From contig JAQWTI010000016.1 in NCBI GenBank assembly GCA_029242745.1, forward strand, positions 49,034 to 113,033: a DNA stretch of 64,000 nucleotides, written 5' to 3'. Made by a program: the position numbers and the translations under genes. The DNA comes from Acidimicrobiales bacterium. Its GTDB lineage: Bacteria > Actinomycetota > Acidimicrobiia > Acidimicrobiales > MedAcidi-G1. How positions within the stretch are numbered: position 1 is the first letter of the stretch; each line of letters opens with the position of its first letter. Below, in pieces: positions 1 through 8,681 of this stretch. The notes under the pieces are model-generated. The model had not been told where the DNA came from. It saw only the letters and a list, made by a program, of their open reading frames with translations, and did no database searches.

Positions 1-48
1 GGAGCGGCTTTCTACCGAGCGTCGCTGGGCGCACAACCCCAGTTCTGA

Positions 49-828
49 TCACTGGGTCGGATGTTGTGTAGACGAGTCTTTCGACCAGCGGAGCACAACG
101 AGACCCTCTCCGTGTTCGATGAATCCGTACCGGAGGTACAGGGACCGTGCTCTGTCGTTATCGGGTTGTGTGTTTACCCAAGCTTCACGGGTTCCCATAA
201 GGCTCAGCCACCGCAGGGCGTCAGCCAATAGTGCTGAGCCTATGCCCTGACCTTGGACGAGAGGATCGACTGCAAGCCGTTGGATGAAACCGATGGAAGC
301 TGTTTTCCCAGTCAGTGCATATCCAGCCGGTTCTCCACTAGCACCACGTATCAGACGACGATGACAGACGTCAGTAGCCCACTGGGCTTCATCAAGTGCT
401 GGAGCGTCGAACTGCCAGAAGGTGGAGAAAGGGGCAAATGCTTGTCTGTCGAGTTCTAGTACTGCGTCATGGTCATTGTCCTGGACTGGATGGACACGAA
501 GTTTGGACCTCTGCGTGAAGTATCGACGGACTCCATGCTTCTTGGGGTTGAGATCCGTCTGGTTGATCAAACGGTGGAGGAGAACCAGATGTTCGTGGAC
601 AGTAAAGGAACACGCCATGAACGGATGCTGGTCTGCCGCTCTAAGGGCTGTGGTAACGACGGTTCGAACGTCACGGTTAGCGAGGTGTTCGAGTACCTGA
701 GCCACGTCATCGGGCTGGGCCACCGGGCCACTTGTCGCTACGACCTGAGCTGTCTGGGGGTCTCCCCGCCATGGACTAAGTCGTAGCACGGTCCCGGAGT
801 TGGTTACGAACCGTTCGACTTCGGGCAC
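49..828 (-). CDS. GNAT-family N-acetyltransferase
   Basis: Predicted acetyl-CoA-dependent N-acetyltransferase of unknown acceptor. The C-terminal half carries the GNAT signature: the acetyl-CoA pyrophosphate loop reads QGQGIGSALL and is followed by DNDRARSLYLRYGF, the usual last helix and strand. The N-terminal half has no clear motif; it may be a degenerate second GNAT domain as in two-domain actinobacterial enzymes such as MshD, but I cannot support MshD itself. The start is uncertain. GTG at 828 begins where the sequence stops being low-complexity, whereas an in-frame GTG at 945 would add 39 residues and leave only 37 bp to the divergent deacetylase-like gene. Neither start has a strong ribosome-binding site. 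Confidence 0.75.
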   Translation of the reverse strand: MPEVERFVTNSGTVLRLSPWRGDPQTAQVVATSGPVAQPDDVAQVLEHLANRDVRTVVTTALRAADQHPFMACSFTVHEHLVLLHRLINQTDLNPKKHGVRRYFTQRSKLRVHPVQDNDHDAVLELDRQAFAPFSTFWQFDAPALDEAQWATDVCHRRLIRGASGEPAGYALTGKTASIGFIQRLAVDPLVQGQGIGSALLADALRWLSLMGTREAWVNTQPDNDRARSLYLRYGFIEHGEGLVVLRWSKDSSTQHPTQ

Positions 829-982
829 CCCGGAATCTAAAGGATTGTTCGATGGGTTAGGGGCGCGGCCCTTTGGTGGTGATCCTTTAAACAAGGCTTT
901 CTCAATCTTGATGGTGATGTTGACAGGGTACGGCTCACCTGACACACCGGAACCGTCAGGGATTGGGGGTTACGCTCGCTGG

Positions 983-2008
983 ATGTCTCTCTTGCTCGTG
1001 ACCGATGAGCGGTTCTTGGAACACAAGGTGGGTTTGCGGCACCCTGAGCAGCCCGCTCGTCTCACTGCCGTCTGGGATGGATTGGAGGCCGCCGGAATTG
1101 AGGATGCGTTGGTGCGCCGAGCACCGCGGCTGGCTGAAAGAGCAGATTTACTGACGGTCCACCCGACAGAACATATAGAGCGGTTGTCCTTGATTGATGC
1201 TGCGGGTGGAGGCAAATGTGACCGTGACACGGTCATGGGTCCGCAGTCCTGGGCAGCCGCTCAGCTGGCAGCTGGTGCTGGCTTGGCAGCTATTGATGGG
1301 CTCTGCGCCGGTGACGCTGACGTCGCATTTTGTGCCGTGCGTCCTCCGGGTCACCATGCCACTTCTAACGTCTCTATGGGATTTTGTTTGCTTAACAACC
1401 TGGCAGTAACGGCTAGGGCACTGGTTGGCAGTGGTAAGCGGGTGGCGATCGTTGACGTAGATGCTCACCACGGGAACGGCACTCAGGAAATTTTTTACAA
1501 CGACGACCAAGTGCTTTTCATTTCATGTCATCAGTGGCCTTTGTACCCGGGTACTGGCGCCATTGACGAGACGGGGTTTGGTGCAGGGTCAGGTACCACG
1601 ATCAATGTGCCTCTTCCTCCTGGCGCAGCGGGCGATGATTACCGGCATGTACTCAACTCGGTTGTGTTACCTGCCGTTGAACGGTTCGGACCCGACTGGC
1701 TTCTCGTCTCGGCTGGGTTTGACGCCCATCGGTCTGATCCACTGACCAACCTCGGTTTAACCTCATCGGACTATGCCGACCTAATTGTCAGTTTGGTAGG
1801 AGTGGTGCCTCGTGGGCGGACGGTCCTATTCCTTGAGGGTGGCTACGACCTAACAGCGCTAGCCAACTCGGTAGGAGCGACCGTTGCCGCCATCCTTGGT
1901 GTTGACTATCGGCCGGAGGCAACAACCGGCTGTGGTCCGGGAGGAGTGGCTGACGAAGTTGATGCGTTAGTTACCCAGCTGATTAGTTGTCACAATCTAG
2001 AGAGTTGA
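983..2008 (+). CDS. Histone deacetylase-family (AcuC-like) deacetylase
   Basis: Zn-dependent hydrolase of the arginase/deacetylase superfamily, 341 residues, probably removing acyl groups from protein lysines or small amides in the cytoplasm. Diagnostic motifs are the tandem histidines in RPPGHHATS (about residue 123), the metal site DVDAHHGNG (about 158), the second metal aspartate in SAGFDAHRSDP (about 246) and the catalytic tyrosine in LEGGYDL (about 286). All key residues are present, so the enzyme should be active. The reading frame is open back to 800, but family similarity begins at MSLLLVTDERF, so ATG 983 was chosen. It is followed 3 bp later by the CCA-adding enzyme gene, suggesting co-transcription. 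AcuC regulates acetyl-CoA synthetase in Bacillus; that role is not shown here. Confidence 0.88.
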   Translation: MSLLLVTDERFLEHKVGLRHPEQPARLTAVWDGLEAAGIEDALVRRAPRLAERADLLTVHPTEHIERLSLIDAAGGGKCDRDTVMGPQSWAAAQLAAGAGLAAIDGLCAGDADVAFCAVRPPGHHATSNVSMGFCLLNNLAVTARALVGSGKRVAIVDVDAHHGNGTQEIFYNDDQVLFISCHQWPLYPGTGAIDETGFGAGSGTTINVPLPPGAAGDDYRHVLNSVVLPAVERFGPDWLLVSAGFDAHRSDPLTNLGLTSSDYADLIVSLVGVVPRGRTVLFLEGGYDLTALANSVGATVAAILGVDYRPEATTGCGPGGVADEVDALVTQLISCHNLES

Positions 2009-2011
2009 CTG

Positions 2012-3313
2012 ATGGACGGGGAACGGTTGTCGGTGTCCGGTGGCATGTTTGACGATCTCCGTAGTGCGGTAGCGCCCCTGGCTGCTCCGATGCACGCTGA
2101 AGGCCACCGCCTATTCCTAGTAGGCGGCGTGGTGCGAGATCGGCTACTCGGCGACGATCAGACCCCTGATTACGATCTGACCACTGATGCCATGCCCGAT
2201 CGCATTCGTGCCTTGGTGGCAGGAGTTGCGGACGCTATGTGGTTGCAGGGTGAGAGGTTTGGGACCATCGGCTTGCGGATCGGAAATGTCACCATGGAGG
2301 TGACCACTCACCGTTCTGAGGCTTATGTAGACGAGTCCCGGAAGCCGGTCGTTAAGTTTTCCTCAGATCTCATCGAAGACTTGGCTCGTCGAGACTTTAC
2401 GGTCAATGCCATAGCTGTCGACGTAGCCGACGGGATGCTGCACGACCCGTTTGATGGGCAGACCGATCTCATCAACAGGGCCCTGAGGACACCACTTGAT
2501 CCAGCTGAGTCCTTCTCAGATGACCCATTGCGCATGTTGCGGGCGGCGCGCTTCCTCTCACGCTACGGGTTAACGGCAGTTGATGGGCTGGTAGAGGCTG
2601 CGCTTCTGTTAGCAGATCGGATAGGAATCGTCTCGAGGGAGCGGATCCGTGATGAACTGTTTCGCCTCTTGGAGGTTAGAGATCCGACTTCGGGATTTGC
2701 TCTGTTAGACGACATGAACCTGCTCACTCTTGTTCTGCCCGAGGTTGCGGCCCTTCAAGCATCTGCTGGCAGAGCACTTAAGAGACAGGTAACTGATGCG
2801 CCCCCAGACCCAGTCCTGCGTCTGGCGGTTCTTGCCTACGGCGCCGGTGGTGACGACACGCTCCGGCACTGGCAATCGACTCTCAGATTGTCCGGACGAG
2901 ATGTTGGACGTATTGCAACCCTTCTCGACGGGACCGGGCTCCTGGCTGGTATGACAGCGGAAGCAGGGGTTGATGTAATTGCTCCATCGTTTGATGAGGG
3001 GCTACGTCGAACTGCTGTACGTTCTGGAGAGTATTTTGACGAAGTGCTGGCTTTCGCAAAAGTGGTGGGGGTCGATCCTGATGGACGAGGGGTAGGCAGT
3101 GCTGTCTCCCGGCTTCGTGCCATAGGTGAGTTTGATGATCTTGGACCAGCTTTGGACGGGGCCACCGTGATGCGGTTATTGGACCTCAATGCGGGTCCTG
3201 TCGTGGGTGAGGTCATGAACTGGTTGGGCGAACTGCGACTTCGTGAGGGGAACTTGGATAATGATGAGGTCCAGCGGCGCCTATTGGATCGGTGGGGCTC
3301 AGGAGATCGTTGA
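2012..3313 (+). CDS. cca: CCA tRNA nucleotidyltransferase
   Basis: Adds or repairs the 3'-CCA of tRNAs using CTP and ATP. The class II nucleotidyltransferase head is clear: FLVGGVVRDRLLG with the metal-binding DYDL about 15 residues later, then DLARRDFTVNAIA and DPLRMLRAARFLSRYGL of the nucleotide-recognition neck. The 433-residue length suits the actinobacterial PcnB/Cca form; the body and tail domains are helical and poorly conserved, and an HD phosphatase motif is not obvious. The start at 2012 lies 3 bp after the upstream stop; an internal ATG at 2045 is an alternative. The enzyme is needed here: the tRNA-Gly gene in this window has no encoded CCA. Confidence 0.93.
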   Translation: MDGERLSVSGGMFDDLRSAVAPLAAPMHAEGHRLFLVGGVVRDRLLGDDQTPDYDLTTDAMPDRIRALVAGVADAMWLQGERFGTIGLRIGNVTMEVTTHRSEAYVDESRKPVVKFSSDLIEDLARRDFTVNAIAVDVADGMLHDPFDGQTDLINRALRTPLDPAESFSDDPLRMLRAARFLSRYGLTAVDGLVEAALLLADRIGIVSRERIRDELFRLLEVRDPTSGFALLDDMNLLTLVLPEVAALQASAGRALKRQVTDAPPDPVLRLAVLAYGAGGDDTLRHWQSTLRLSGRDVGRIATLLDGTGLLAGMTAEAGVDVIAPSFDEGLRRTAVRSGEYFDEVLAFAKVVGVDPDGRGVGSAVSRLRAIGEFDDLGPALDGATVMRLLDLNAGPVVGEVMNWLGELRLREGNLDNDEVQRRLLDRWGSGDR

Positions 3314-3361
3314 TGGTTTGGTCAGCTGAGGGATTCCAGACAGTTCGCCTATTGTGTTGGT

Positions 3362-3775
3362 ATGGCAAAGTTGGGAGTCGGCGAGCTCAGCGGACTCCGC
3401 GAAGGTCTGCTCCCCACGCAGCGTCCAGCTGATGTTGACTATCGCCTAGCCCGTCAGGCCACGTTAGATGATTGGCGTCGTGGTTCCCTTGGGCGTGATG
3501 TGCTGTGTGATGCCCAGCCAATGCTGCGGCGTAATGCTGTGGAGTGCGGGACTCCGACATCGGAGACCTGTCCAGTTTGTGAGGATTATGAGGTATCCCA
3601 CGTAACTTATGTGTTCGGTCCCCGCCTGCCCGCTCACGGACGATGTATCTCCACACCAGGTGAGTTAGCACGTCTTAACGCCCGGAGGGCTGGTCTTACC
3701 GGGTATGTGGTAGAGGTCTGTGCAGCTTGTGGGTGGAACCACTTGGTTCGTGTGGCGTCCCTGGGGAGGGGTTAA
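3362..3775 (+). CDS. DUF5318 family protein
   Basis: 137-residue actinobacterial protein of unknown function, DUF5318 type (same length and chromosomal position as M. tuberculosis Rv0049, near rpsF). It shows a basic N-terminal half with DVDYRLARQATLDDW, then two Cys pairs, ETCPVCED (about residues 74-77) and EVCAACGWNH near the C-terminus. These four cysteines could form a zinc ribbon. It lies between cca and panB on the same strand, in the conserved block that leads to rpsF. No catalytic motif is visible. Confidence 0.8.
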   Translation: MAKLGVGELSGLREGLLPTQRPADVDYRLARQATLDDWRRGSLGRDVLCDAQPMLRRNAVECGTPTSETCPVCEDYEVSHVTYVFGPRLPAHGRCISTPGELARLNARRAGLTGYVVEVCAACGWNHLVRVASLGRG

Positions 3776-3903
3776 CACTCTCTTCATCAGAAGTGGTGTG
3801 GGTTGGAAGTCGATTACCTGCTTATCCCAGACCAAAGGGACCTTGGTATCCTTGGAACGACCGCTGGCAGCCGATGCGCGCTAGACGGGGGAGGAGGCCG
3901 GTG

Positions 3904-4755
3904 ATGGCCAATAAATGCACGGTGCCCGATATTCGGGACCGCAAGGTGGCTCGTGGGGATAATCCGCTTGTCATGCTCACGGCTTACGACGCGCCCGGTG
4001 CCCGCATGGTGGATCAGGCGGGTGTCGACATGATCCTTGTAGGGGACTCAGTGGCCATGGTCGTGTTGGGATATGAGGACACTCTTCAGGTGACGGTGGG
4101 TGATATTGCCCACCACACGGCTGCTGTGGCCCGAGTTCGCCCGTCGGCTCTCGTCGTGGCTGATATGCCTTGGATGAGTTACCACTTATCTATTGAAGAC
4201 ACCTTGAACAACGCAGCCTTGCTGATACGGGCTGGTGCCCAGGCTGTGAAACTTGAGGGAGGGCAGCGTCGGATCCCCATGGTCGAGGCACTGGTGGCTG
4301 CTGAGATACCCGTTATGGGCCATTTAGGTCTTACACCCCAGTCGGTAAACGCCATGGGTGGATTCAAAGTACAGGGAAGAAACCTCCAGGCTGCTCTTGA
4401 CCTGGTCGAAGCTGCAAAGGCACTTGTTTATGCTGGATGTTTTGCCATTGTGTTGGAAGGTGTGCCTTCGCTAGTGGCTGCGATGGTTACTGAGGCGGCG
4501 GAGGTACCGATTATTGGTATCGGTGCTGGCCCTAGTTGTGACGGCCAGGTGCTGGTGTCCCACGATGTGCTGGGCCTTGAGCAGCGAGTGGTTCCGAAGT
4601 TTGTGCGCCGGTATGCCGATCTCCACACCGCTGGTGTCGATGCGATGTCGGCGTTTGCTTCGGACGTGCGGTCTGGGACGTTCCCATCAGTCGATGAGGG
4701 TTATCGAATGGCTGAAGCAGAGGTCGAGGCATTGGGCCTTTATGGGGTTGCTTGA
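3904..4755 (+). CDS. panB: 3-methyl-2-oxobutanoate hydroxymethyltransferase
   Basis: First step of pantothenate synthesis: transfers a hydroxymethyl group from 5,10-methylene-THF to alpha-ketoisovalerate to give ketopantoate. The (beta/alpha)8 family motifs are all present: VMLTAYDAPGARM, the Mg-binding ILVGDSVAMV, DMPWMSY, AVKLEGG, MGHLGLTPQS, and GIGAGPSCDGQVLV with the conserved DGQ. Length is 283 residues, normal for PanB. The frame is open back to 3727, but AGGAGG at 3892-3897 is 6 nt before ATG 3904, which fixes the start; GTG 3901 is too close. A PanE/ApbA-family reductase occurs at 49.7 kb but in a catabolic context. Confidence 0.95.
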   Translation: MANKCTVPDIRDRKVARGDNPLVMLTAYDAPGARMVDQAGVDMILVGDSVAMVVLGYEDTLQVTVGDIAHHTAAVARVRPSALVVADMPWMSYHLSIEDTLNNAALLIRAGAQAVKLEGGQRRIPMVEALVAAEIPVMGHLGLTPQSVNAMGGFKVQGRNLQAALDLVEAAKALVYAGCFAIVLEGVPSLVAAMVTEAAEVPIIGIGAGPSCDGQVLVSHDVLGLEQRVVPKFVRRYADLHTAGVDAMSAFASDVRSGTFPSVDEGYRMAEAEVEALGLYGVA

Positions 4756-4768
4756 GTTGGTTTTTCAC

Positions 4769-4792
4769 GAAGCCTTTAAGGCTTGATTTTCC
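4769..4792 (+). terminator. Weak hairpin after panB
   Basis: Just past the panB stop a short inverted repeat, AAGCC-TTTAA-GGCTT, is followed by GATTTT. The 5-bp stem is weak, so this is at best a partial intrinsic terminator between panB and the rpsF operon. The following 190 bp up to rpsF hold no gene that I can support. Confidence 0.3.
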
Positions 4793-4980
4793 GGGCAGTG
4801 TCACAGGCACCTGCGATAGTTGCTGTGTGGATGCAAACCTCGGGCCGGTAGCCTGCAGTCGCCTCATTGGATACCAGTAGGTATTTGAGATGGCTCTGAC
4901 AACCCGTTACCCCTGCCCCACCGTGGGGCCCCGGGCACGCCGTGGGCGGTGTCCGAGACCAGAGGAGGTGAGTGCCTGTC

Positions 4981-5337
4981 ATGCGGGCTTACGAACTCAT
5001 GATTATCTTTGACGGCGATCTCGACGAAGAGGCCGTGTCGGCCAGTCTGTCGAAGGTCACTAGCAACATTGAATCTGAGGGTGGACGTATTGCTTCTCTT
5101 GAAGATTCCGCGCCGTGGGGCCGTCGGCGATTCGCCTATCGGATTAACCACAAGTGGGAGGGCGTTTACGTGGTCCTCAACGTGGTAACTGATGCAGCCA
5201 GTTTGGATTCCACTAGTCGAATGCTCCGGCTAGCAGACCGCAGCGAAGTGGTTCGTCACAAAATTATGCGCCTACCTGATAATGAGGTCGCGCGTCGTGG
5301 GCTTTTGGGTGAGGTAGAGCCGGCTGAGGCTGGCTGA
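4981..5337 (+). CDS. rpsF: 30S ribosomal protein S6
   Basis: Ribosomal protein S6, 118 residues, binds S18 and 16S rRNA in the platform of the small subunit. It begins MRAYELMIIFDGDL and contains RRFAYRINHKWEGVYV, both typical S6 signatures. The start is a choice: ATG 4981 gives the canonical N-terminus but sits 12 nt from AGGAGG (4963-4968), while GTG 4972, adding MPV, sits only 3 nt away. The family start at 4981 is preferred. First gene of the conserved rpsF-ssb-rpsR-rplI unit; ssb begins 16 bp after its stop. Confidence 0.95.
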   Translation: MRAYELMIIFDGDLDEEAVSASLSKVTSNIESEGGRIASLEDSAPWGRRRFAYRINHKWEGVYVVLNVVTDAASLDSTSRMLRLADRSEVVRHKIMRLPDNEVARRGLLGEVEPAEAG

Positions 5338-5353
5338 GGACTGGAGGAAAAAC

Positions 5354-5794
5354 ATGGCATTTGATAACACCGTTACGGTCGTGGGCAACGTGACCCGTGA
5401 CCCGGAACTTCGCTTTACCCCCGGAGGTGCTCCTGTCACGAACTTTGGACTGGCATGGAACCGCAAGGGTCAGAATGATGAGGAGGTTGTCTCCTTTTTT
5501 GACATCACCTGTTGGCGGAATCTTGCAGAGAACGTGGCTGAGTCAATTACCAAGGGTTCACGAGTCGTTGTCTATGGTCGACTTGACCAGAGGTCTTGGG
5601 AAACTCAAGACGGTGATCGACGCTCCAAGGTGGAGATCGTTGCCGATGACGTAGCGCCAAGTTTGAAGTGGGCGACAGCGGAGATCACCCGTAATGAGTT
5701 CCGGGGTGGAGATAGCGGGGGATCAACCGCTCCACCAAGTGGAGGTGGCCAAGCTGCTTCTGGAAACTATCCGACTGATGAGGAGCCCTTCTAA
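5354..5794 (+). CDS. ssb: Single-stranded DNA-binding protein
   Basis: Replication and repair protein coating single-stranded DNA. The OB fold covers about residues 1-110 ([45 protein letters not shown]). A Gly/Ser-rich linker follows and ends in the acidic tip TDEEPF, which recruits partner proteins. Length of 146 residues is normal. GGAGG lies about 8 nt before ATG 5354. Its stop overlaps the rpsR start by one base (TAATG), so the two are translationally coupled. Confidence 0.95.
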   Translation: MAFDNTVTVVGNVTRDPELRFTPGGAPVTNFGLAWNRKGQNDEEVVSFFDITCWRNLAENVAESITKGSRVVVYGRLDQRSWETQDGDRRSKVEIVADDVAPSLKWATAEITRNEFRGGDSGGSTAPPSGGGQAASGNYPTDEEPF

Positions 5795-6240
5795 TGGCAC
5801 GTCGCACCCCTCCCCGCCGTTCAAAACCCCGTGAGACGGGTAGGCGAGGCAAGAAAAAGATCAGCGCACTGACGATCGGCAAGATCGACTATGTCGACTA
5901 CAAAGACTCCGAACTCCTGAGGAAGTTTGTATCTGAGCGGTCGAAGATGAAAGCCCGTCGGGTTACTGGGAATTCTGAGCAACAGCAGCGCGAAGTTGCG
6001 CGCGCAATTAAAAACGCTCGTGAAATGGCTTTGATCCCCTACACCAACCGTGTTACTACCCAACGGCGCGAGCGACGCAGCGATGATCGGCCTGCCCGGG
6101 CTGATGGACCGCCGCCGCGTCCATCAGGGCCGCCACCAGGCACGGATGCGGAGGTCGGGAGCGAAGATAATTTTGATGAGATAAGCGACTTCGTTTCGAT
6201 TGATGCCATCGACGCAGTAGATGAGGAGGCGGGGTTGTGA
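5794..6240 (+). CDS. rpsR: 30S ribosomal protein S18, long C-terminal tail
   Basis: Ribosomal protein S18. Residues 1 to about 92 give a standard cysteine-free S18 ([44 protein letters not shown]). Ordinary bacterial S18 ends near residue 75-90; here about 55 more residues follow. They start basic and Pro-rich ([25 protein letters not shown]) and end strongly acidic ([21 protein letters not shown] region). The tail is predicted disordered and should project from the platform next to S6. It overlaps ssb by one base and the rplI GTG by four. Confidence 0.93.
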   Translation: MARRTPPRRSKPRETGRRGKKKISALTIGKIDYVDYKDSELLRKFVSERSKMKARRVTGNSEQQQREVARAIKNAREMALIPYTNRVTTQRRERRSDDRPARADGPPPRPSGPPPGTDAEVGSEDNFDEISDFVSIDAIDAVDEEAGL

Positions 6241-6683
6241 AACTTTTGCTGCGTTCTGATGTAGATGGCTTAGGCCGGACTGGCGACATTGTCGAGGTGG
6301 CTCGGGGGTATGCCCGTAATTATCTAGTTCCTAAAGGTCTGGCTATTGAAGCGGTAACCGGTGTGACTGCGCAGGCTGAGGCGATGCAGCGGAAGCGAGC
6401 ATTGAAGGCGGCGACCGACCGTGCCGAAGCTGAGACAACAGCAGCGCGTATTGCTGGCTTAGTTGTCCAGATAACTGCCAAGGCATCCAATGAAGGCCGA
6501 TTGTTTGGTTCGGTTGGTTCGGCCGAGGTGGCTGCAACTTTGACTGCTCAAGTAGGACTAGAGGTCGACCGCAGGCAGGTTGTTGGTGAGGTAATCAAAG
6601 AGGTGGGCTCGCATGAGTTCACTATCGAGCTTCATAGTGACGTAGCCGTTCCAGTTACTGTCGAGGTTCAGCCTGAGGCCTAA
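6237..6683 (+). CDS. rplI: 50S ribosomal protein L9
   Basis: Ribosomal protein L9, 148 residues, normal length: N-terminal rRNA-binding domain ([25 protein letters not shown] with the typical [11 protein letters not shown] motif), long connecting helix rich in Ala and Arg, and C-terminal domain ([31 protein letters not shown]). It starts with GTG overlapping the rpsR stop (GTGA), so the two are coupled. A strong hairpin follows the stop. Confidence 0.95.
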   Translation: MKLLLRSDVDGLGRTGDIVEVARGYARNYLVPKGLAIEAVTGVTAQAEAMQRKRALKAATDRAEAETTAARIAGLVVQITAKASNEGRLFGSVGSAEVAATLTAQVGLEVDRRQVVGEVIKEVGSHEFTIELHSDVAVPVTVEVQPEA

Positions 6684-6694
6684 TTTTCTTGTTT

Positions 6695-6746
6695 GGTGAA
6701 CGTCGACTGGTCCTACACGAGGATTTAGGTCTGGTCGACGTTCGTC
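6695..6746 (+). terminator. Long hairpin between rplI and dnaB
   Basis: GAACGTCGAC (6698-6707) and GTCGACGTTC (6734-6743) are exact inverted repeats. With flanking G-U pairs the RNA stem extends to about 16 bp (6695-6710 with 6731-6746) around a 20-nt loop. There is no T-tract, so it may be a rho-dependent stop, a processing site or a pause signal separating the ribosomal genes from dnaB. Confidence 0.5.
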
Positions 6747-6880
6747 CACAGTTCAGCAAAGGTTTTCCCCGGTTATCTGTGGGTAGTTGGGGAGAAGTTT
6801 GAAGTTTTTCCTTCTGGTTCCCCACAGGCATATGAAGGCATGCTGACCCCTATGGATGGGGTAAAGATCACAGGGATGTT

Positions 6881-8398
6881 GTGAACGCGATGGCAGGTGA
6901 ATCTCCGGAGGTGGTTCCGGTTGAGACGCTGTCAATTGAACCTCCAGATTTTGACGAACCTTTGCCTGTTGAACCACCAGCAGAAGATGAACAGTTCCGC
7001 AGAGAGTCGATTTCCGGTTTTTCAACTGGGGTCAGATCGCGTGGCAGCCAAGTCCGGCATCTGAGTGGATCGTTGGCGTCCCGTGTGCCACCGCACAACC
7101 TTGACGCTGAGGCTTCATTATTGGGCGCCATGCTCTTGTCGCGCGATGCAATTTCTGACGCCCTTGAGGTAGTTGCGACAGAGCATTTCTACAAGCCTTC
7201 TTACGCTCATGTTTTTGAGGCCATCTGTGGCCTGTATTCCTCGGGTGAGCCAGCTGACCCAGTCACTGTGGCAGAAGCACTTGTCCGATCGGGATTGCTT
7301 GAGCAGATCGGTGGTCCGGGGCTGCTGCTGGAACTCCAGGCATCAACTCCGGCGACTTCGAGTGCTTCTAAGTACGCCCGGATTATTCAGGAAACCGCCA
7401 CCCTCCGGGGCCTGATTGGTGCTGCAAACGAGATCTCCGAGATCGGGTATGGCCGACCAGACGATGTCATCAAGGCGGTCGATGCTGCCGAGAACCTGGT
7501 GTTTCAGGTAGGCCAAGGACGGGTTACCGACTCGATGGCCAAGATGAAACAACTGATAAGTACGAACCTTGACAAGCTGGAGGATTTGTACGAGCGGGGT
7601 GACGATATGACCGGCACTCCCTGCGGCTACAACGATCTCGACCAGTATTTGTCTGGCCTGCAGGACGACGCATTGATCATCGTGGGGGCACGACCCGCTA
7701 TGGGTAAGACGTCGTTCGCTCTTGGTGTTGCCGCCCATATCGGAATCCGTGAGGACAAGCCGGCTGTGGTGTTTTCCCTCGAGATGAGCCAACTAGAGGT
7801 CTCTCAGCGGATTCTCTGCGCAGAGGCTCGAGTTGATGCCACCAAGATTCGTAATGGTCACTTAGATGCTGCGGACTGGGCAAAAATCAATAAGGTTTCC
7901 GGTCACCTAGCGGATTCCAAGATTTGGATTGACGACAACCCGAGTATCTCAGTTATGGAGATTCGCGCTAAGGCACGGCGTCTCAAGAGTCGGGAGGGCC
8001 CTTTAGGCGTGGTAATTGTTGACTACATCCAACTCATGACTGGACGATCCGCAGCTGAGAGCCGTCAAGTCGAAGTCGCTGAGATAAGTCGCGGCCTCAA
8101 GATTCTGGCGCGCGAGTTGCAGTGCCCGGTGATAGGTCTGTCTCAGCTCTCCCGTGGTCTTGAGTCCCGGCAGGACAAGCGTCCGATGTTGGCTGACCTA
8201 CGAGAGTCAGGCTCGATAGAACAGGATGCTGACGTGGTGATCTTTCTCTATCGCGACGAGGTTTACAACGTTGAAACAGCTGACTCAGGTATGTCTGAGG
8301 TAATCATTTCCAAGCACCGGAACGGGCCTACCGGCACCGTCCGGCTGGCCTGGCTGCCCAAGCACACTCGGTTCGCCAATATGGCTCGGACAGGCTGA
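6881..8398 (+). CDS. dnaB: Replicative DNA helicase DnaB
   Basis: Hexameric replicative helicase, 505 residues, no intein. An acidic N-terminal leader of about 65 residues precedes the DnaB N-terminal domain (PPHNLDAEASLLGAMLLS). The RecA-like domain carries Walker A GARPAMGKTSFA (about residue 270), the Walker B region VVIVDYIQLM (about 380), GLSQLSRGLE and DLRESGSIEQDADVV with the arginine finger and hexamer motifs. Start is uncertain between GTG 6881 (AGGGA 4 nt upstream) and ATG 6890; both give the same leader. It follows rplI, as in many Actinobacteria. Confidence 0.95.
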   Translation: MNAMAGESPEVVPVETLSIEPPDFDEPLPVEPPAEDEQFRRESISGFSTGVRSRGSQVRHLSGSLASRVPPHNLDAEASLLGAMLLSRDAISDALEVVATEHFYKPSYAHVFEAICGLYSSGEPADPVTVAEALVRSGLLEQIGGPGLLLELQASTPATSSASKYARIIQETATLRGLIGAANEISEIGYGRPDDVIKAVDAAENLVFQVGQGRVTDSMAKMKQLISTNLDKLEDLYERGDDMTGTPCGYNDLDQYLSGLQDDALIIVGARPAMGKTSFALGVAAHIGIREDKPAVVFSLEMSQLEVSQRILCAEARVDATKIRNGHLDAADWAKINKVSGHLADSKIWIDDNPSISVMEIRAKARRLKSREGPLGVVIVDYIQLMTGRSAAESRQVEVAEISRGLKILARELQCPVIGLSQLSRGLESRQDKRPMLADLRESGSIEQDADVVIFLYRDEVYNVETADSGMSEVIISKHRNGPTGTVRLAWLPKHTRFANMARTG

Positions 8399-8402
8399 CG
8401 AG

Positions 8403-8606
8403 ATGTTTCTAGGCGAGGATCTGCTCAGTTGGCTTGTACTAGCCCTTGGTGGAGCGATGGCAGCCGGTAATGCACTGGCGTTGATTCGTCCGCCTAATGG
8501 GCGCAAAGAAGGGGATCTAGAGCGGGCACCATTGTGGCGAAGTGTGATTTATATCTCACTTGGCGTGGGCGCGTCGCTATGGGCCTTGGCCACTCTTGCT
8601 GGCTGA
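8403..8606 (+). CDS. Small two-helix membrane protein
   Basis: 67-residue protein not assigned to a known family. It has two predicted membrane helices (about residues 8-27, LLSWLVLALGGAMAAGNAL, and 46-66, VIYISLGVGASLWALATLAG) joined by a short charged loop, NGRKEGDLER. It starts 4 bp after the dnaB stop, so it is probably co-transcribed. Function unknown. Confidence 0.65.
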   Translation: MFLGEDLLSWLVLALGGAMAAGNALALIRPPNGRKEGDLERAPLWRSVIYISLGVGASLWALATLAG

Positions 8607-8681
8607 TTAGGCAGTCTTAGACAAGCCGCATCAGTCAGTTGGCTCTTTGTTCCACTACCGTCCGTGTTGGAGGTAATGGTG

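Noticed and set aside
4756..4980. S6:S18-type autoregulatory leader upstream of rpsF
   Set aside because: A GC-rich inverted repeat is present near 4915-4930, but I could not match the defined motif with confidence by eye.
6684..6880. Chromosomal origin of replication
   Set aside because: Only three imperfect DnaA-like boxes, no dnaA, dnaN or gidB/parA genes nearby, and no AT-rich unwinding element of notable length.
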